DNA of 64,000 nt from Flavobacterium endoglycinae. GTDB lineage: Bacteria > Bacteroidota > Bacteroidia > Flavobacteriales > Flavobacteriaceae. Below the pieces are notes generated by a model, which worked only from the letters and a program-made list of their open reading frames with translations, was not told where the DNA came from and did not search any database. Location: positions 5,133,001 to 5,197,000 of the forward strand of contig NZ_CP071448.1 of assembly GCF_017352115.1 (NCBI RefSeq). Direction: 5' to 3'. Shown here in pieces: positions 18,698-27,058 of the stretch. How positions within the stretch are numbered: position 1 is the stretch's first letter; every line of letters begins with the position of its first letter. Made by a program: the position numbers and the translations under genes.

Positions 18698-20686
18698 TTA
18701 CTTCCCTTTGAGATCTTTTATAATTTCAAGAATACAGCAGTGCAGTATATCGAGATGATCGGCTGTTTCGGCTGTAAATTTTCTTCCGATAGCTTCTCTT
18801 TCAACAGCACGCAGATTTTCGCTGAGACTTTCCAGAAGAAAGAGATGAAGCCATAGTTGGAGCTGTTCTGCGGTTTGCAGCACTGTTTCGAAATCATTTC
18901 GTTTTACAGCGCTCTGCAATTCTTTAAGCTCTATGGGTGCCTTTTCGATAAACTGGCTTGTCACTTCTTTTTTCCAGCCTGGTTTAATTCGATCCGTTTC
19001 TTCTATTTGGGATAAATCTGCCTTTGGACGCTGTAAATTGCGGCTCTCTTTTTTCACGGCAGTTTTAATAGCTTGAAGCAGTTCATGCTGTTTAAACGGT
19101 TTTGGCACATAACCGTCCATTCCGGCTTTGTAGCAGCGGTCTTGTTCGCCAGCAAGCGAATGCGCCGTCATCGCAATAATGGGAATAGGATTATTCATCT
19201 CACGGCGGATATATTCTGTGGTTTGGTAACCGTCTTTTACCGGCATCTGAAGATCCATCAGCACCAAATCATATTTCTTGTGCGATAGTAATTCTATTCC
19301 TTGTTCGCCATTTTCAGCAGTATCAATTTCAAATCCGAAACTTTCAATAACATTCTGTGCGAGTTTCTGATTCAGTCTATTGTCCTCACAGAGCAGAATA
19401 CTGAGTCTTCCCAAGTCGTTTACGGGTTTGCTTTCTCGCTGCTCTTCCTCAAACGAGGCTTTTTTATAAGAAGCTGTAAAGAAAAATTCCGAGCCGTATC
19501 CCTCGCGGCTTTTAACTTGTATCTGGGAATCATGCAGTTCTACAAGCTGTTTAACAATATTAAGACCAAGTCCAGTGCCTCCAAATTTTCGTGTGGTGCT
19601 TTCCTCGGCCTGAGTAAAACGTTCAAAAACCGTATCAAGGTATTCTTGGGGAATACCTATCCCTGTATCTTTTACCGAAAAACGGAGCTGATAAGCGTCG
19701 TGTGTTTCTCCAGTTTTTTTGACCGAAATCGTCACTTCGCCTTCACTGGTAAACTTCAGTGCATTTCCTGCCAGATTGACCAGTATTTGGTTGAGTCTTC
19801 CTTGATCTCCAGAAACCATTTCAGGAAGTTCTGCATCGAGATATAGGTTGAATTCTACCTCAGGAACGGCTTTGACCTTGAGTAAATCATAAACATGACG
19901 AAGTGCTTTTTTGAGATTAAAAGGCTGTATATCAAGTGTAAGTCCTCCTGATTCAATTTTAGAAAGATCGAGTATATCATTAACAATCAACAGCAGGTTT
20001 TCTCCAGCCGTCTGCACATCTTGCACAAATATGCGCTGCTGCTGGTCGAGTTTGGTGCCAGCCAGAAGTTCCGTAAATCCGATAACAGCATTCAGCGGTG
20101 TTCTGATTTCGTGGCTCATATTGGCTAGAAAATTTTCTTTAGCTGCCACGGCGCGTTCGGCTATTTTTTTTTGACTGGCAAGTTCATTGTTTTTGGTTTC
20201 GAGTTCCAGAGTGTTGATTACGTGGCGAGCCACAATCTTAAGCGCACTGCGCTGCCTCGCATTAAGTTTTTTAGGTACATGATCTGCTGCGCAAAGCACG
20301 CCAATATGATAGCCATCAGGAGTGGTAAGAGGAACTCCTGCGTAAAAACGTATTTTAAAACCGCCTGTTACATTGGGATCATCTTTGAAACGTTCGCTGA
20401 GGAGAGTATCGGGAATTTCAACCAATTTGGAATCCATGATTGTATACCGGCAGAAGGTGATTTCTCTTGGCACTTGAGAGACGCCCAGTCCAGTTTCAGA
20501 TTTAAACCATTGACGGTTCTCATCGATAAAGGATATATAAGCAATCGGAACTCCGCAAATGTAGGACACAAGGGCTGTAGCATCATCAAAGGCGTTATCG
20601 GGAAGCGTATCCAGAATGTTATAACGTTTTAAGGCGTCAAGACGCTGCGCTTCATTACGAGGTATGGGCATTTTGGTAGCTTTCAT
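18698..20686 (-). CDS. Hybrid sensor histidine kinase: GAF, HisKA, HATPase, receiver, degenerate HPt
   Basis: 662 residues with no signal peptide or membrane helix, so a cytoplasmic sensor. Order: GAF domain (about 12-165, ligand or redox sensing), HisKA with phospho-His192 (NMSHEIRTPLNA), HATPase (about 295-405: N box NLAGNALKF, G boxes DTGIGIP and GGTGLGL), receiver (about 428-545) with phospho-Asp478 (LVLMDLQMPVKDG) and Lys529. The last region (about 565-660) looks like an HPt domain, but the expected His is Glu607 (TAEQLQ), so it cannot relay phosphate. No cognate output gene is adjacent. Base composition is clearly higher in G+C than the surroundings (rows of 43-52 percent), and the reverse strand has several long spurious frames, both suggesting lateral transfer. 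Confidence 0.9.
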   Translation of the reverse strand: MKATKMPIPRNEAQRLDALKRYNILDTLPDNAFDDATALVSYICGVPIAYISFIDENRQWFKSETGLGVSQVPREITFCRYTIMDSKLVEIPDTLLSERFKDDPNVTGGFKIRFYAGVPLTTPDGYHIGVLCAADHVPKKLNARQRSALKIVARHVINTLELETKNNELASQKKIAERAVAAKENFLANMSHEIRTPLNAVIGFTELLAGTKLDQQQRIFVQDVQTAGENLLLIVNDILDLSKIESGGLTLDIQPFNLKKALRHVYDLLKVKAVPEVEFNLYLDAELPEMVSGDQGRLNQILVNLAGNALKFTSEGEVTISVKKTGETHDAYQLRFSVKDTGIGIPQEYLDTVFERFTQAEESTTRKFGGTGLGLNIVKQLVELHDSQIQVKSREGYGSEFFFTASYKKASFEEEQRESKPVNDLGRLSILLCEDNRLNQKLAQNVIESFGFEIDTAENGEQGIELLSHKKYDLVLMDLQMPVKDGYQTTEYIRREMNNPIPIIAMTAHSLAGEQDRCYKAGMDGYVPKPFKQHELLQAIKTAVKKESRNLQRPKADLSQIEETDRIKPGWKKEVTSQFIEKAPIELKELQSAVKRNDFETVLQTAEQLQLWLHLFLLESLSENLRAVEREAIGRKFTAETADHLDILHCCILEIIKDLKGK

Positions 20687-20783
20687 GACCTATAAAATTA
20701 ATATGTAAGTTACAAAAGACTGTTTATTAATGTTTTATATATTTTTTGAAGGCTGATTATATAATTTACAGCTTTTCATTTAA

Positions 20784-21509
20784 CTGTTATTTAATGACCT
20801 GATGAAACGTTCAAAAAACTATGCAAATGTTTTTGATACATCAACAGCCTTTATGCGTGGCAGACTCGAAAATGGCAATTGGATTACTCCTTTTAATCCT
20901 GAATTTCCGTATTATGAATATATGTACCGCGAAGCCAATGCATGGCAGGTTTCGTTTTTTGCGCCTCATGATATGAAAGGACTTGTTGATTTGTATGGAG
21001 GAGCAGAAGCTTTTGAAAAAAAATTGGACGAGTTTTTTACCAAACCGTGGAATCCAGATTATATTGCTTGGAATCTTTCAGGTTTTATTGGCCAATACTG
21101 TCATGGAAACCAGCCAGATCACGAAGCGCCATTTTCGTATTATTTTGTAGATAAACCTGAAAAATCACAAAAAAGGATTGACGAAATTTTGAAAACCATG
21201 TACGGAATAGGGCCTGAAAAATTAGCCATGTCCGGAATGGATGATGCTGGTGAAATGTCTTCTTGGTATGTATTTGGTGCGTTAGGACTATATCCGCTGT
21301 CACCAGCTGATCCAGAATACCTTGTTACCGTTCCAATTTTTAAGGAGGTGGTTTGGATCATGCCATCTTGGAAAAAGCTCAGAATTAGAAATAACTCAGA
21401 AAGAAGAAATCTGAAAGCTATCAAGATCAATGGAAAGTTAAACAATAGCTATTTTATTTCGCATGACCTTTTTAAAAATGGAGGTGAAGTAGAACTCGAT
21501 ACACACTAG
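20784..21509 (+). pseudogene. 5'-truncated GH92 alpha-mannosidase remnant
   Basis: The frame (first ATG 20802, open from 20784) encodes about the last 235-240 residues of a GH92 enzyme; full-length members in this window have about 760. Recognisable blocks match the intact copies at 35.7 and 38.1 kb: FMRGRLENGNWITPFNP, EANAWQVSFF, QYCHGNQPDHEAP and GMDDAGEMSSWYVFGALGLYP. The whole N-terminal beta-sandwich, the first half of the helical barrel and the signal peptide are missing. Because the remaining piece carries only part of the active site it is unlikely to work. The break lies about 100 bases from the start of the G+C-rich histidine kinase, so a rearrangement that brought in the kinase may have removed the 5' part. 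Confidence 0.85.
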
Positions 21510-21655
21510 CAGATTTTTGTGTTATGTAAAAGTATGTATTACCAATGTTTTTTAGGATCTTTATAATAGAAAAGCAGTTTTAAATATAGGAGCTGTATCA
21601 AAAGAAACTTTTAAGAAATAATTAAATAGTTAGTAATAAATAAAGAATTATAAAA

Positions 21656-22336
21656 ATGAAGAAAAAGTTAGCAGTCCTAATAAGTTTAATATGTATAGGA
21701 ACAATTGAGGCACAAAAAGATTTTAAAGCTCTTTTTGATGGAAAATCAACAGCTGGCTGGCATTCCTACGGAAAAAATACTGCAGGATCAGGCTGGAAAG
21801 CACAAGATGGCATACTTTATTTTGATCCTCAAGCGGCAGTTAATGGGCAGGGCGGAGATTTGGTAACGGATGCTGAATTTCAAAATTTCCATTTAAAATT
21901 AGATTGGAAAACAGAAAAAGGCAGTAACAGCGGAATTATTTTTTATATCAACGAAGATGCGCAAAAATATCAAAATACATATAGTACCGGTTTGGAAATG
22001 CAGATCCTTGATAATGAAACCCATCCTGATGGTAAAATTAAAAAACACCGCGCAGGAGATTTGTACGATTTAATCCAGAGCAGATCAGAACCAGTGAGAG
22101 AAACCGGTAAATGGAATACAGCTGAAATTATCAGCAAGAATGGAAACTTAACTTTTATCCTAAATGGAGTTATTGTAGTAGAAACAGTGCTTTGGGACGC
22201 GGCTTTTCAAAAGCGCATTGCAGATAGTAAATTTGCAGGATGGCCTGAATTTGGAACCTTTAAAAAAGGAAGGATAGCGCTACAAGATCACGGAGACAAA
22301 GTATACTTTCGCAATATTCTAATCAAAGAACTATAG
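21656..22336 (+). CDS. DUF1080 (3-keto-disaccharide hydrolase-type) secreted protein
   Basis: 226 residues with a signal peptide (about 1-19, ending TIEA) followed by one DUF1080 concanavalin-like beta-sandwich. Diagnostic pieces are FKALFDGKSTAGWHSYG at the start, FHLKLDWKTEKGSNSGIIFY in the middle and GRIALQDHGDKVYFRNILIK at the end. Members of this family have been linked to hydrolysis of 3-keto glycosides and are common in carbohydrate loci of Bacteroidota. It follows the GH92 remnant by 146 bases on the same strand, so it may be a survivor of an older carbohydrate locus. Its actual substrate is not evident. Confidence 0.88.
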   Translation: MKKKLAVLISLICIGTIEAQKDFKALFDGKSTAGWHSYGKNTAGSGWKAQDGILYFDPQAAVNGQGGDLVTDAEFQNFHLKLDWKTEKGSNSGIIFYINEDAQKYQNTYSTGLEMQILDNETHPDGKIKKHRAGDLYDLIQSRSEPVRETGKWNTAEIISKNGNLTFILNGVIVVETVLWDAAFQKRIADSKFAGWPEFGTFKKGRIALQDHGDKVYFRNILIKEL

Positions 22337-22410
22337 CTAAAGTTACTGTTACTATGACAAAAAGCAAAAAAATAGAACTTGATTTAGGTAAGCATTCTAA
22401 ATTTACGATT

Positions 22411-23811
22411 CTATTTTCCGATGCAGAAATTAGCGAAGATATTTCCCAGTAATTCGTCATTAGAAACCTGACCAGTAATCAAGCCAAATTGGTATAAAGC
22501 TTCTTTAATATCCAATGCAATTAAATCACTTGAAAGGTTTGTTTCAAGACCAAATTTTACTTTTTGAATTTCATCAAGCGCTTTAAGTAAAGAATCATAA
22601 TGTCTTGTATTCGTAACGATTGTTTCGTTATTTCGAAGCGCTCCTGTATTTACAAATGAAAGCAGCTGGTTTTTCAAATCTTCAACACCAATTTTTTGTT
22701 TTGCCGAAATTAAAAGCAGTATTGCATTTAAATCAGCAAGCTGACTGGTAATGTTCGAAACTTCTTCTTCGGATAAAATATCCTTTTTGTTGACTACAAT
22801 AATCAGGGGTTTCAACGGATACTTATTTTTAATCTGTTCAATTTCCGAAACAAATTCTGAGCTTGAAGTTTTGAATTTCAAACCGTCAAAAAGATAAATG
22901 ACCACTTGTGCCTGATCTATTTTTTCAAATGTTTTTTTAATTCCAATGCTTTCTACAACGTCTTTAGTTTCGCGAATACCAGCCGTATCAATAAATCTGA
23001 AACCAACACCACCAATTACAAGTTCGTCTTCAATTGTATCACGCGTTGTTCCTGCAATGTCAGAAACAATAGCACGCTCTTCATTAAGCAAAGCATTCAA
23101 TAAAGTAGATTTACCTACATTCGGCTCGCCAACAATAGCGACTGGAATTCCGTTTTTAATAACATTCCCAACCGCAAAAGAATCAATCAGACGTTTTAAA
23201 ACAAATTCAATTCGGTTTAATAATTCATGAAACTGAGTGCGGTCTGCAAATTCTACATCTTCTTCGGCAAAATCCAGTTCAAGCTCTATAAGAGAAGCGA
23301 AATTCAGAAGTTCTTCGCGTAATTTGGCAATTTCATTACTAAATCCGCCGCGCATTTGTTGCATGGCGATTTGGTGAGAAGCCTCGTTATCTGAAGAAAT
23401 TAAATCAGCAACAGCTTCTGCCTGCGATAAATCTAGTTTTCCGTTCAAAAAGGCTCTTAGTGTAAATTCTCCTGCATCAGCCATTCTACAACCTTTTCTC
23501 AATAACAATTGAATAATCTGCTGTTGAATGTAAGTAGATCCGTGGCAGGAAATTTCAATCGTATCTTCACCAGTATAGGAGTTAGGCCCCTTAAAAACCG
23601 AAACGAGAACTTCATCCAGAATTTTAGCATCATCAACAATATGACCTAAATGCAGTGTATGCGTTTTTTGTTTGGTTAAATCCTTGTTTTTGATGGATTT
23701 AAAAACCGAATTTCCAATAGAAATTGCTTCAGCTCCCGAGATACGGATGATAGCAATAGCTCCCGCTCCAGACGGTGTGGCCAATGCAACTATAGAATCT
23801 TGATTTATCAT
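22411..23811 (-). CDS. mnmE: tRNA modification GTPase MnmE
   Basis: 466 residues from the ATG at 23811 (MINQDSIVALATPSG). A start at 23940 would add 43 residues unlike the family. N-terminal tetrahydrofolate-binding domain (about 1-120), helical domain, then the inserted Ras-like G domain (about 215-375): P-loop GEPNVGKSTLL, switch region GTTRDT, DTAGIRE and NKKD. The C-terminal FCIGK ends the protein, whose cysteine is essential in the family. With MnmG it installs the 5-carboxymethylaminomethyl group on wobble U34 of some tRNAs in the cytoplasm. It is a single-gene unit here, convergent with the DUF1080 gene. A housekeeping gene. Confidence 0.97.
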   Translation of the reverse strand: MINQDSIVALATPSGAGAIAIIRISGAEAISIGNSVFKSIKNKDLTKQKTHTLHLGHIVDDAKILDEVLVSVFKGPNSYTGEDTIEISCHGSTYIQQQIIQLLLRKGCRMADAGEFTLRAFLNGKLDLSQAEAVADLISSDNEASHQIAMQQMRGGFSNEIAKLREELLNFASLIELELDFAEEDVEFADRTQFHELLNRIEFVLKRLIDSFAVGNVIKNGIPVAIVGEPNVGKSTLLNALLNEERAIVSDIAGTTRDTIEDELVIGGVGFRFIDTAGIRETKDVVESIGIKKTFEKIDQAQVVIYLFDGLKFKTSSSEFVSEIEQIKNKYPLKPLIIVVNKKDILSEEEVSNITSQLADLNAILLLISAKQKIGVEDLKNQLLSFVNTGALRNNETIVTNTRHYDSLLKALDEIQKVKFGLETNLSSDLIALDIKEALYQFGLITGQVSNDELLGNIFANFCIGK

Positions 23812-23950
23812 GCTGCAAAGGTATGAAAAAGGAATAACGTGATAAAGCCCTTGAATCTGGTTAAATTTCAGAATTATCCGTAACTTTATTAAGAAATCAT
23901 TAAGTGTTAAAATCCTGATAATTGTCAGTTTCTTTTGCATTTAGAATGAT

Positions 23951-23958
23951 TAAATTTG
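23951..23958 (+). promoter_or_regulatory. Promoter -7 element for the universal stress protein gene
   Basis: TAAATTTG matches TAnnTTTG and lies 27 bases before the ATG at 23986. The -33 element is weak. Confidence 0.4.
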
Positions 23959-23985
23959 AGTAAGAAACCTATAATCTGAAATAAA

Positions 23986-24819
23986 ATGAAAAAGATATTA
24001 TTCCCTACAGACTTTTCTGAAGCCGCTACAAATGCCTTTGTACATGCTTTAGAATTTGCAAAAATTGTCAAAGCCGAACTGGTTTTACTTCATACATTTG
24101 AGATTCCGGTTTATGACAGTCAGTTTTTTCCAGAAAATTACGCTTCAATTTACAGTTCAATCGAACTCGCGAAATTTGAAATGTTTAAAGACGAAATTCC
24201 GAAACTCCGAACTATTGCTGCCGAAAGAAAGCTTGATGATATTGTAATAAAACACCGTTTAATGGATGGCGACCTCATTTATAACCTTCGAAATGCAGTG
24301 GAAGAAGACCAGATTGATTTTGTTATCATGGGTACCACAGGTGCCTCAGACTGGACGAAGTTTTTCACAGGATCTAATACAAATTCGGTGATTTCAGAAG
24401 TAAAAGTGCCTGTATTGTGTGTACCAGTTGACGCTAAATTTAAGAAAATCAAAACGATTGGTTTTACAACACGTTACCGTGAAAAAGACAAAGAAGTTCT
24501 TCGCAGAATCTTGAAAATTGCTAAAAAAACGGATGCCAAAGTCAAAAGTTTATACGTAAGATCTTCTGGAACTGATGTTTCTGACGCAACCATTAAAGAA
24601 TGGGAAAGAGAATTTTCTGCTGATAATGTAGAATTTTTAGTTCTTCCAAGTGATGAAGTTAAAGAAACTATTCTTGATTTTATTCTCTATAAAGACATTG
24701 ATATTTTAACAACGATTACGCATAAAAGATCATTCTTTGAATCCATTTTTGATACAAGTTTCAGTAAAAAGATTGCCAAAGAAGTTTCGATTCCAGTTTT
24801 GGTAATGCATGAAAGTTAG
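23986..24819 (+). CDS. Universal stress protein, tandem UspA domains
   Basis: 277 residues, cytoplasmic, with two UspA domains in tandem. The first (about 1-145) begins KKILFPTDFSEAATNAFVHA and ends with the nucleotide-binding type loop MGTTGASDWTKFFTGSNTNS. The second (about 150-277) is more divergent and ends IAKEVSIPVLVMH. Such proteins bind ATP or act as stress chaperones or signalling partners; the exact job is not known. Its own -7 element lies just upstream, and the MutS-like gene follows 69 bases later with another -7 element. Family assignment is firm, physiological role unspecific. Confidence 0.93.
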   Translation: MKKILFPTDFSEAATNAFVHALEFAKIVKAELVLLHTFEIPVYDSQFFPENYASIYSSIELAKFEMFKDEIPKLRTIAAERKLDDIVIKHRLMDGDLIYNLRNAVEEDQIDFVIMGTTGASDWTKFFTGSNTNSVISEVKVPVLCVPVDAKFKKIKTIGFTTRYREKDKEVLRRILKIAKKTDAKVKSLYVRSSGTDVSDATIKEWEREFSADNVEFLVLPSDEVKETILDFILYKDIDILTTITHKRSFFESIFDTSFSKKIAKEVSIPVLVMHES

Positions 24820-24860
24820 AAATCGGATAGAAGTAATTCTTATTTTGAAAGTGTAAAACT

Positions 24861-24868
24861 TATATTTG
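24861..24868 (+). promoter_or_regulatory. Promoter -7 element for the MutS-like gene
   Basis: TATATTTG, a full match to TAnnTTTG, 20 bases before the ATG at 24889. No clear -33 element. Confidence 0.4.
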
Positions 24869-24888
24869 CGATTCATTAAAAATTTAAA

Positions 24889-26661
24889 ATGGATATCTAC
24901 CAAAGTAAAGTCGAACATTTTTCGAAAACATATACAGAAATCAGTAAAAGATACAACAGCATTAGTATTTTAAGGCTTTTAAGCATATTTCTTTGTTTGT
25001 CAATGTTGTTTTATTACATCAAGACTAATGAAATAAGCTACGCCGGATTTGCTTTTCTATCTTTTGCTGGTTTTCTTTTTTTAATGAGAGTACATTCCAG
25101 ACTTTCATTTAAGAGAGAATTGACAAAAGCAATCTTGAAAATAAACGAAGACGAAATCGCTTATCTGAAAAGAGAAAAATTGTCATTTGAAAACGGAATC
25201 GAGTTTAACGATTTCCATCATCCCTACGCTTATGATCTCGATATTTTTGGAGAACATTCTTTATTTCAAAATCTAAATCGAACCGCAACTTTTATTGGAA
25301 AAAAGACGTTAGCTCATACATTATTGCATCAATTTGCAAACGGCGAAATTTTAAAAAATCAAAAAGCCATTGCTGAACTAGCAAATAAAATTGATTGGCG
25401 CCAGGATTTTCAATCCCTTGCCATTGTCAGTTCTGACACAAAAAATGCTTATGATTCTATAGTACATTGGAAATCATTTCAAAACAATTCTTTACCTAAA
25501 GTTTTAACTGCACTATCTATTATTCTTCCAACCGCTTTTTTTGGTGTTTTAGCAGCTTATTTCATTACTTCAAAAGCCATTTTTTTATCGTATTTAACGT
25601 ATATTTTTATTGCTAATCTTGCTGTTTTAGGAAGAGCTTTAAAACGAATTCAATCTGAAATTGCAAAAGCAGATAATGTCGACAAAATCATTAAACAGTA
25701 TAGTTTATTAGTTCAGAAAATAGAATCTGAAAACTTTGAATCAGAAAAATTAATTACACTTCAAAAACAGCTTGTTTTTAAAAACGAGTCGGCAAGTTCA
25801 CATTTAAAACAATTATCAGAATTATTTTCAAGAATGGATACCATAAGCAATTTTGTAACTGCAATTGTTTTTAACGGTTCATTCTTGTTCAATCTGCATG
25901 TTCTTAGAGCACTTTTAAAATGGAAAAAGGACTATTCTGATCAACTTGAAAACTGGATTAATATTTTAGGTGAATTTGAAGCCTTGAACAGTCTTGCCAA
26001 TTTAGCCTATAATAATCCTGATTTTGTTTTCCCAGAAATCAATTCAGACTTTAAAATCGGATTTAAAAACTTGAGTCATCCGTTATTAAACCCGAATGGC
26101 AGGGTAGGGAATACTGTTGGTTTTTACCCGCAATCTTATATGATTTTAACAGGTTCGAATATGTCTGGAAAAAGTACTTTTTTAAGAAGTCTTGGAATTA
26201 ATATGGTTTTAGGCGGAATTGGCTCAGTTGTTTGTGCTTCAGAAGCTAAAATACATCCACTTCCAGTTTTAGTTTCAATGCGATTATCGGATTCTTTGGC
26301 CGACAGCGAGTCGTATTTCTTTGCTGAAATTAAACGTTTAAAACAAATTATGGATGTTTTGGAAGAACGTCCCGCTTTTGTTCTTCTGGATGAAATTTTG
26401 AGAGGAACAAATTCTGATGACAAACGAAACGGAACTATTGAAGTCGTGAAAAAAATCATTGCAAAAAAGGCAGTTGGTGCGATTGCTACACACGATATTG
26501 AAGTTTGTCTAACCACTAATGAGTATCCAGATATTTTAACCAATCAGTGTTTTGAAGTCGAAATTCAAAATAATGAATTATACTTTGATTACAAACTTCG
26601 AAACGGTATTTGTAAAAATAAAAGTGCCACTTTCTTAATGCAGAAAATGGGCGTAATTTAA
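24889..26661 (+). CDS. Membrane-anchored MutS-family ATPase
   Basis: 590 residues. Hydrophobic helices at about 30-66 and again at about 205-250 suggest membrane anchoring. The C-terminal third is a MutS-type ABC ATPase: Walker A GSNMSGKSTFLRS (from residue 422), signature-like region SDSLADSESYFFAEI, Walker B FVLLDEILRGTNSDD and the switch THDIEV. It lacks the mismatch-recognition (Phe-x-Glu) and connector domains of MutS, and the Smr nuclease domain of MutS2, so it is a separate, poorly studied branch seen in Bacteroidota. Classical mismatch repair is unlikely; a role at membrane-associated DNA is speculation. Followed by a strong terminator, so transcription ends here. Confidence 0.88.
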   Translation: MDIYQSKVEHFSKTYTEISKRYNSISILRLLSIFLCLSMLFYYIKTNEISYAGFAFLSFAGFLFLMRVHSRLSFKRELTKAILKINEDEIAYLKREKLSFENGIEFNDFHHPYAYDLDIFGEHSLFQNLNRTATFIGKKTLAHTLLHQFANGEILKNQKAIAELANKIDWRQDFQSLAIVSSDTKNAYDSIVHWKSFQNNSLPKVLTALSIILPTAFFGVLAAYFITSKAIFLSYLTYIFIANLAVLGRALKRIQSEIAKADNVDKIIKQYSLLVQKIESENFESEKLITLQKQLVFKNESASSHLKQLSELFSRMDTISNFVTAIVFNGSFLFNLHVLRALLKWKKDYSDQLENWINILGEFEALNSLANLAYNNPDFVFPEINSDFKIGFKNLSHPLLNPNGRVGNTVGFYPQSYMILTGSNMSGKSTFLRSLGINMVLGGIGSVVCASEAKIHPLPVLVSMRLSDSLADSESYFFAEIKRLKQIMDVLEERPAFVLLDEILRGTNSDDKRNGTIEVVKKIIAKKAVGAIATHDIEVCLTTNEYPDILTNQCFEVEIQNNELYFDYKLRNGICKNKSATFLMQKMGVI

Positions 26662-26686
26662 ACTTTATTTCAACGCATAAGCATAT

Positions 26687-26726
26687 AAAAAAGCTTCAGG
26701 ATTTTTTAAAACCTGAAGCTTTTTTA
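26687..26726 (+). terminator. Rho-independent terminator of the MutS-like gene
   Basis: AAAAAAGCTTCAGG (26687-26700) pairs perfectly with CCTGAAGCTTTTTT (26712-26725), starting 25 bases after the stop codon. Confidence 0.85.
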
Positions 26727-26978
26727 TTGGTCAGCAGGCATATAAAATTATGATTATTTAGATGTCATTAGTATGTCAAGAAATATAATTTTTTGGCATT
26801 TTTTTTTAAAATGAATATTGCTGAATATGCAAACTTCCACATCAAAAACCCATCAAATCTGCATAAAACCAATAGAAACGCTGTAAAAAGTCAAAATGAC
26901 AATAAGAGCGTAAAAACCTGTATTTATTGATAATTTCACTTTATTTTGGCATAAAAATAACATTTAATTAAAAATAAA

Positions 26979-27002
26979 TTTTACTAAAACGATTTTGTAA
27001 GT
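26979..27002 (+). promoter_or_regulatory. Probable LacI operator in front of lacI (autoregulation)
   Basis: An imperfect palindrome centred on CG at 26990-26991: TACTAAAAC then GATTTTGTA, with 7 of 9 half-site pairs matching. Its left half is identical to the perfect palindrome in front of susC at 28138-28161. It lies just upstream of the -7 element TATATTTG (27013-27020) of the lacI gene, where bound repressor would block RNA polymerase. Confidence 0.7.
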
Positions 27003-27012
27003 TTGGTTTGCA

Positions 27013-27020
27013 TATATTTG
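27013..27020 (+). promoter_or_regulatory. Promoter -7 element of the lacI-type gene
   Basis: TATATTTG, full match to TAnnTTTG, 38 bases before the ATG. The operator at 26979-27002 covers the zone where the -33 contact is expected. The rest of the 397-base gap from 26662 holds only the terminator of the MutS-like gene. Confidence 0.5.
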
Positions 27021-27058
27021 CGATGTAATAAAATATCCACTTATAGTTTATATACCCG

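Noticed and set aside
19301..20632. Long plus-strand frames (181 and 153 codons) opposite the hybrid kinase
   Set aside because: They are the mirror of a conserved kinase in a G+C-rich stretch, where chance frames are long. No recognisable protein.
22354..22452. 32-residue plus-strand frame between DUF1080 and mnmE
   Set aside because: It overlaps the 3' end of mnmE, has no known relatives I recognise and no promoter; probably chance.
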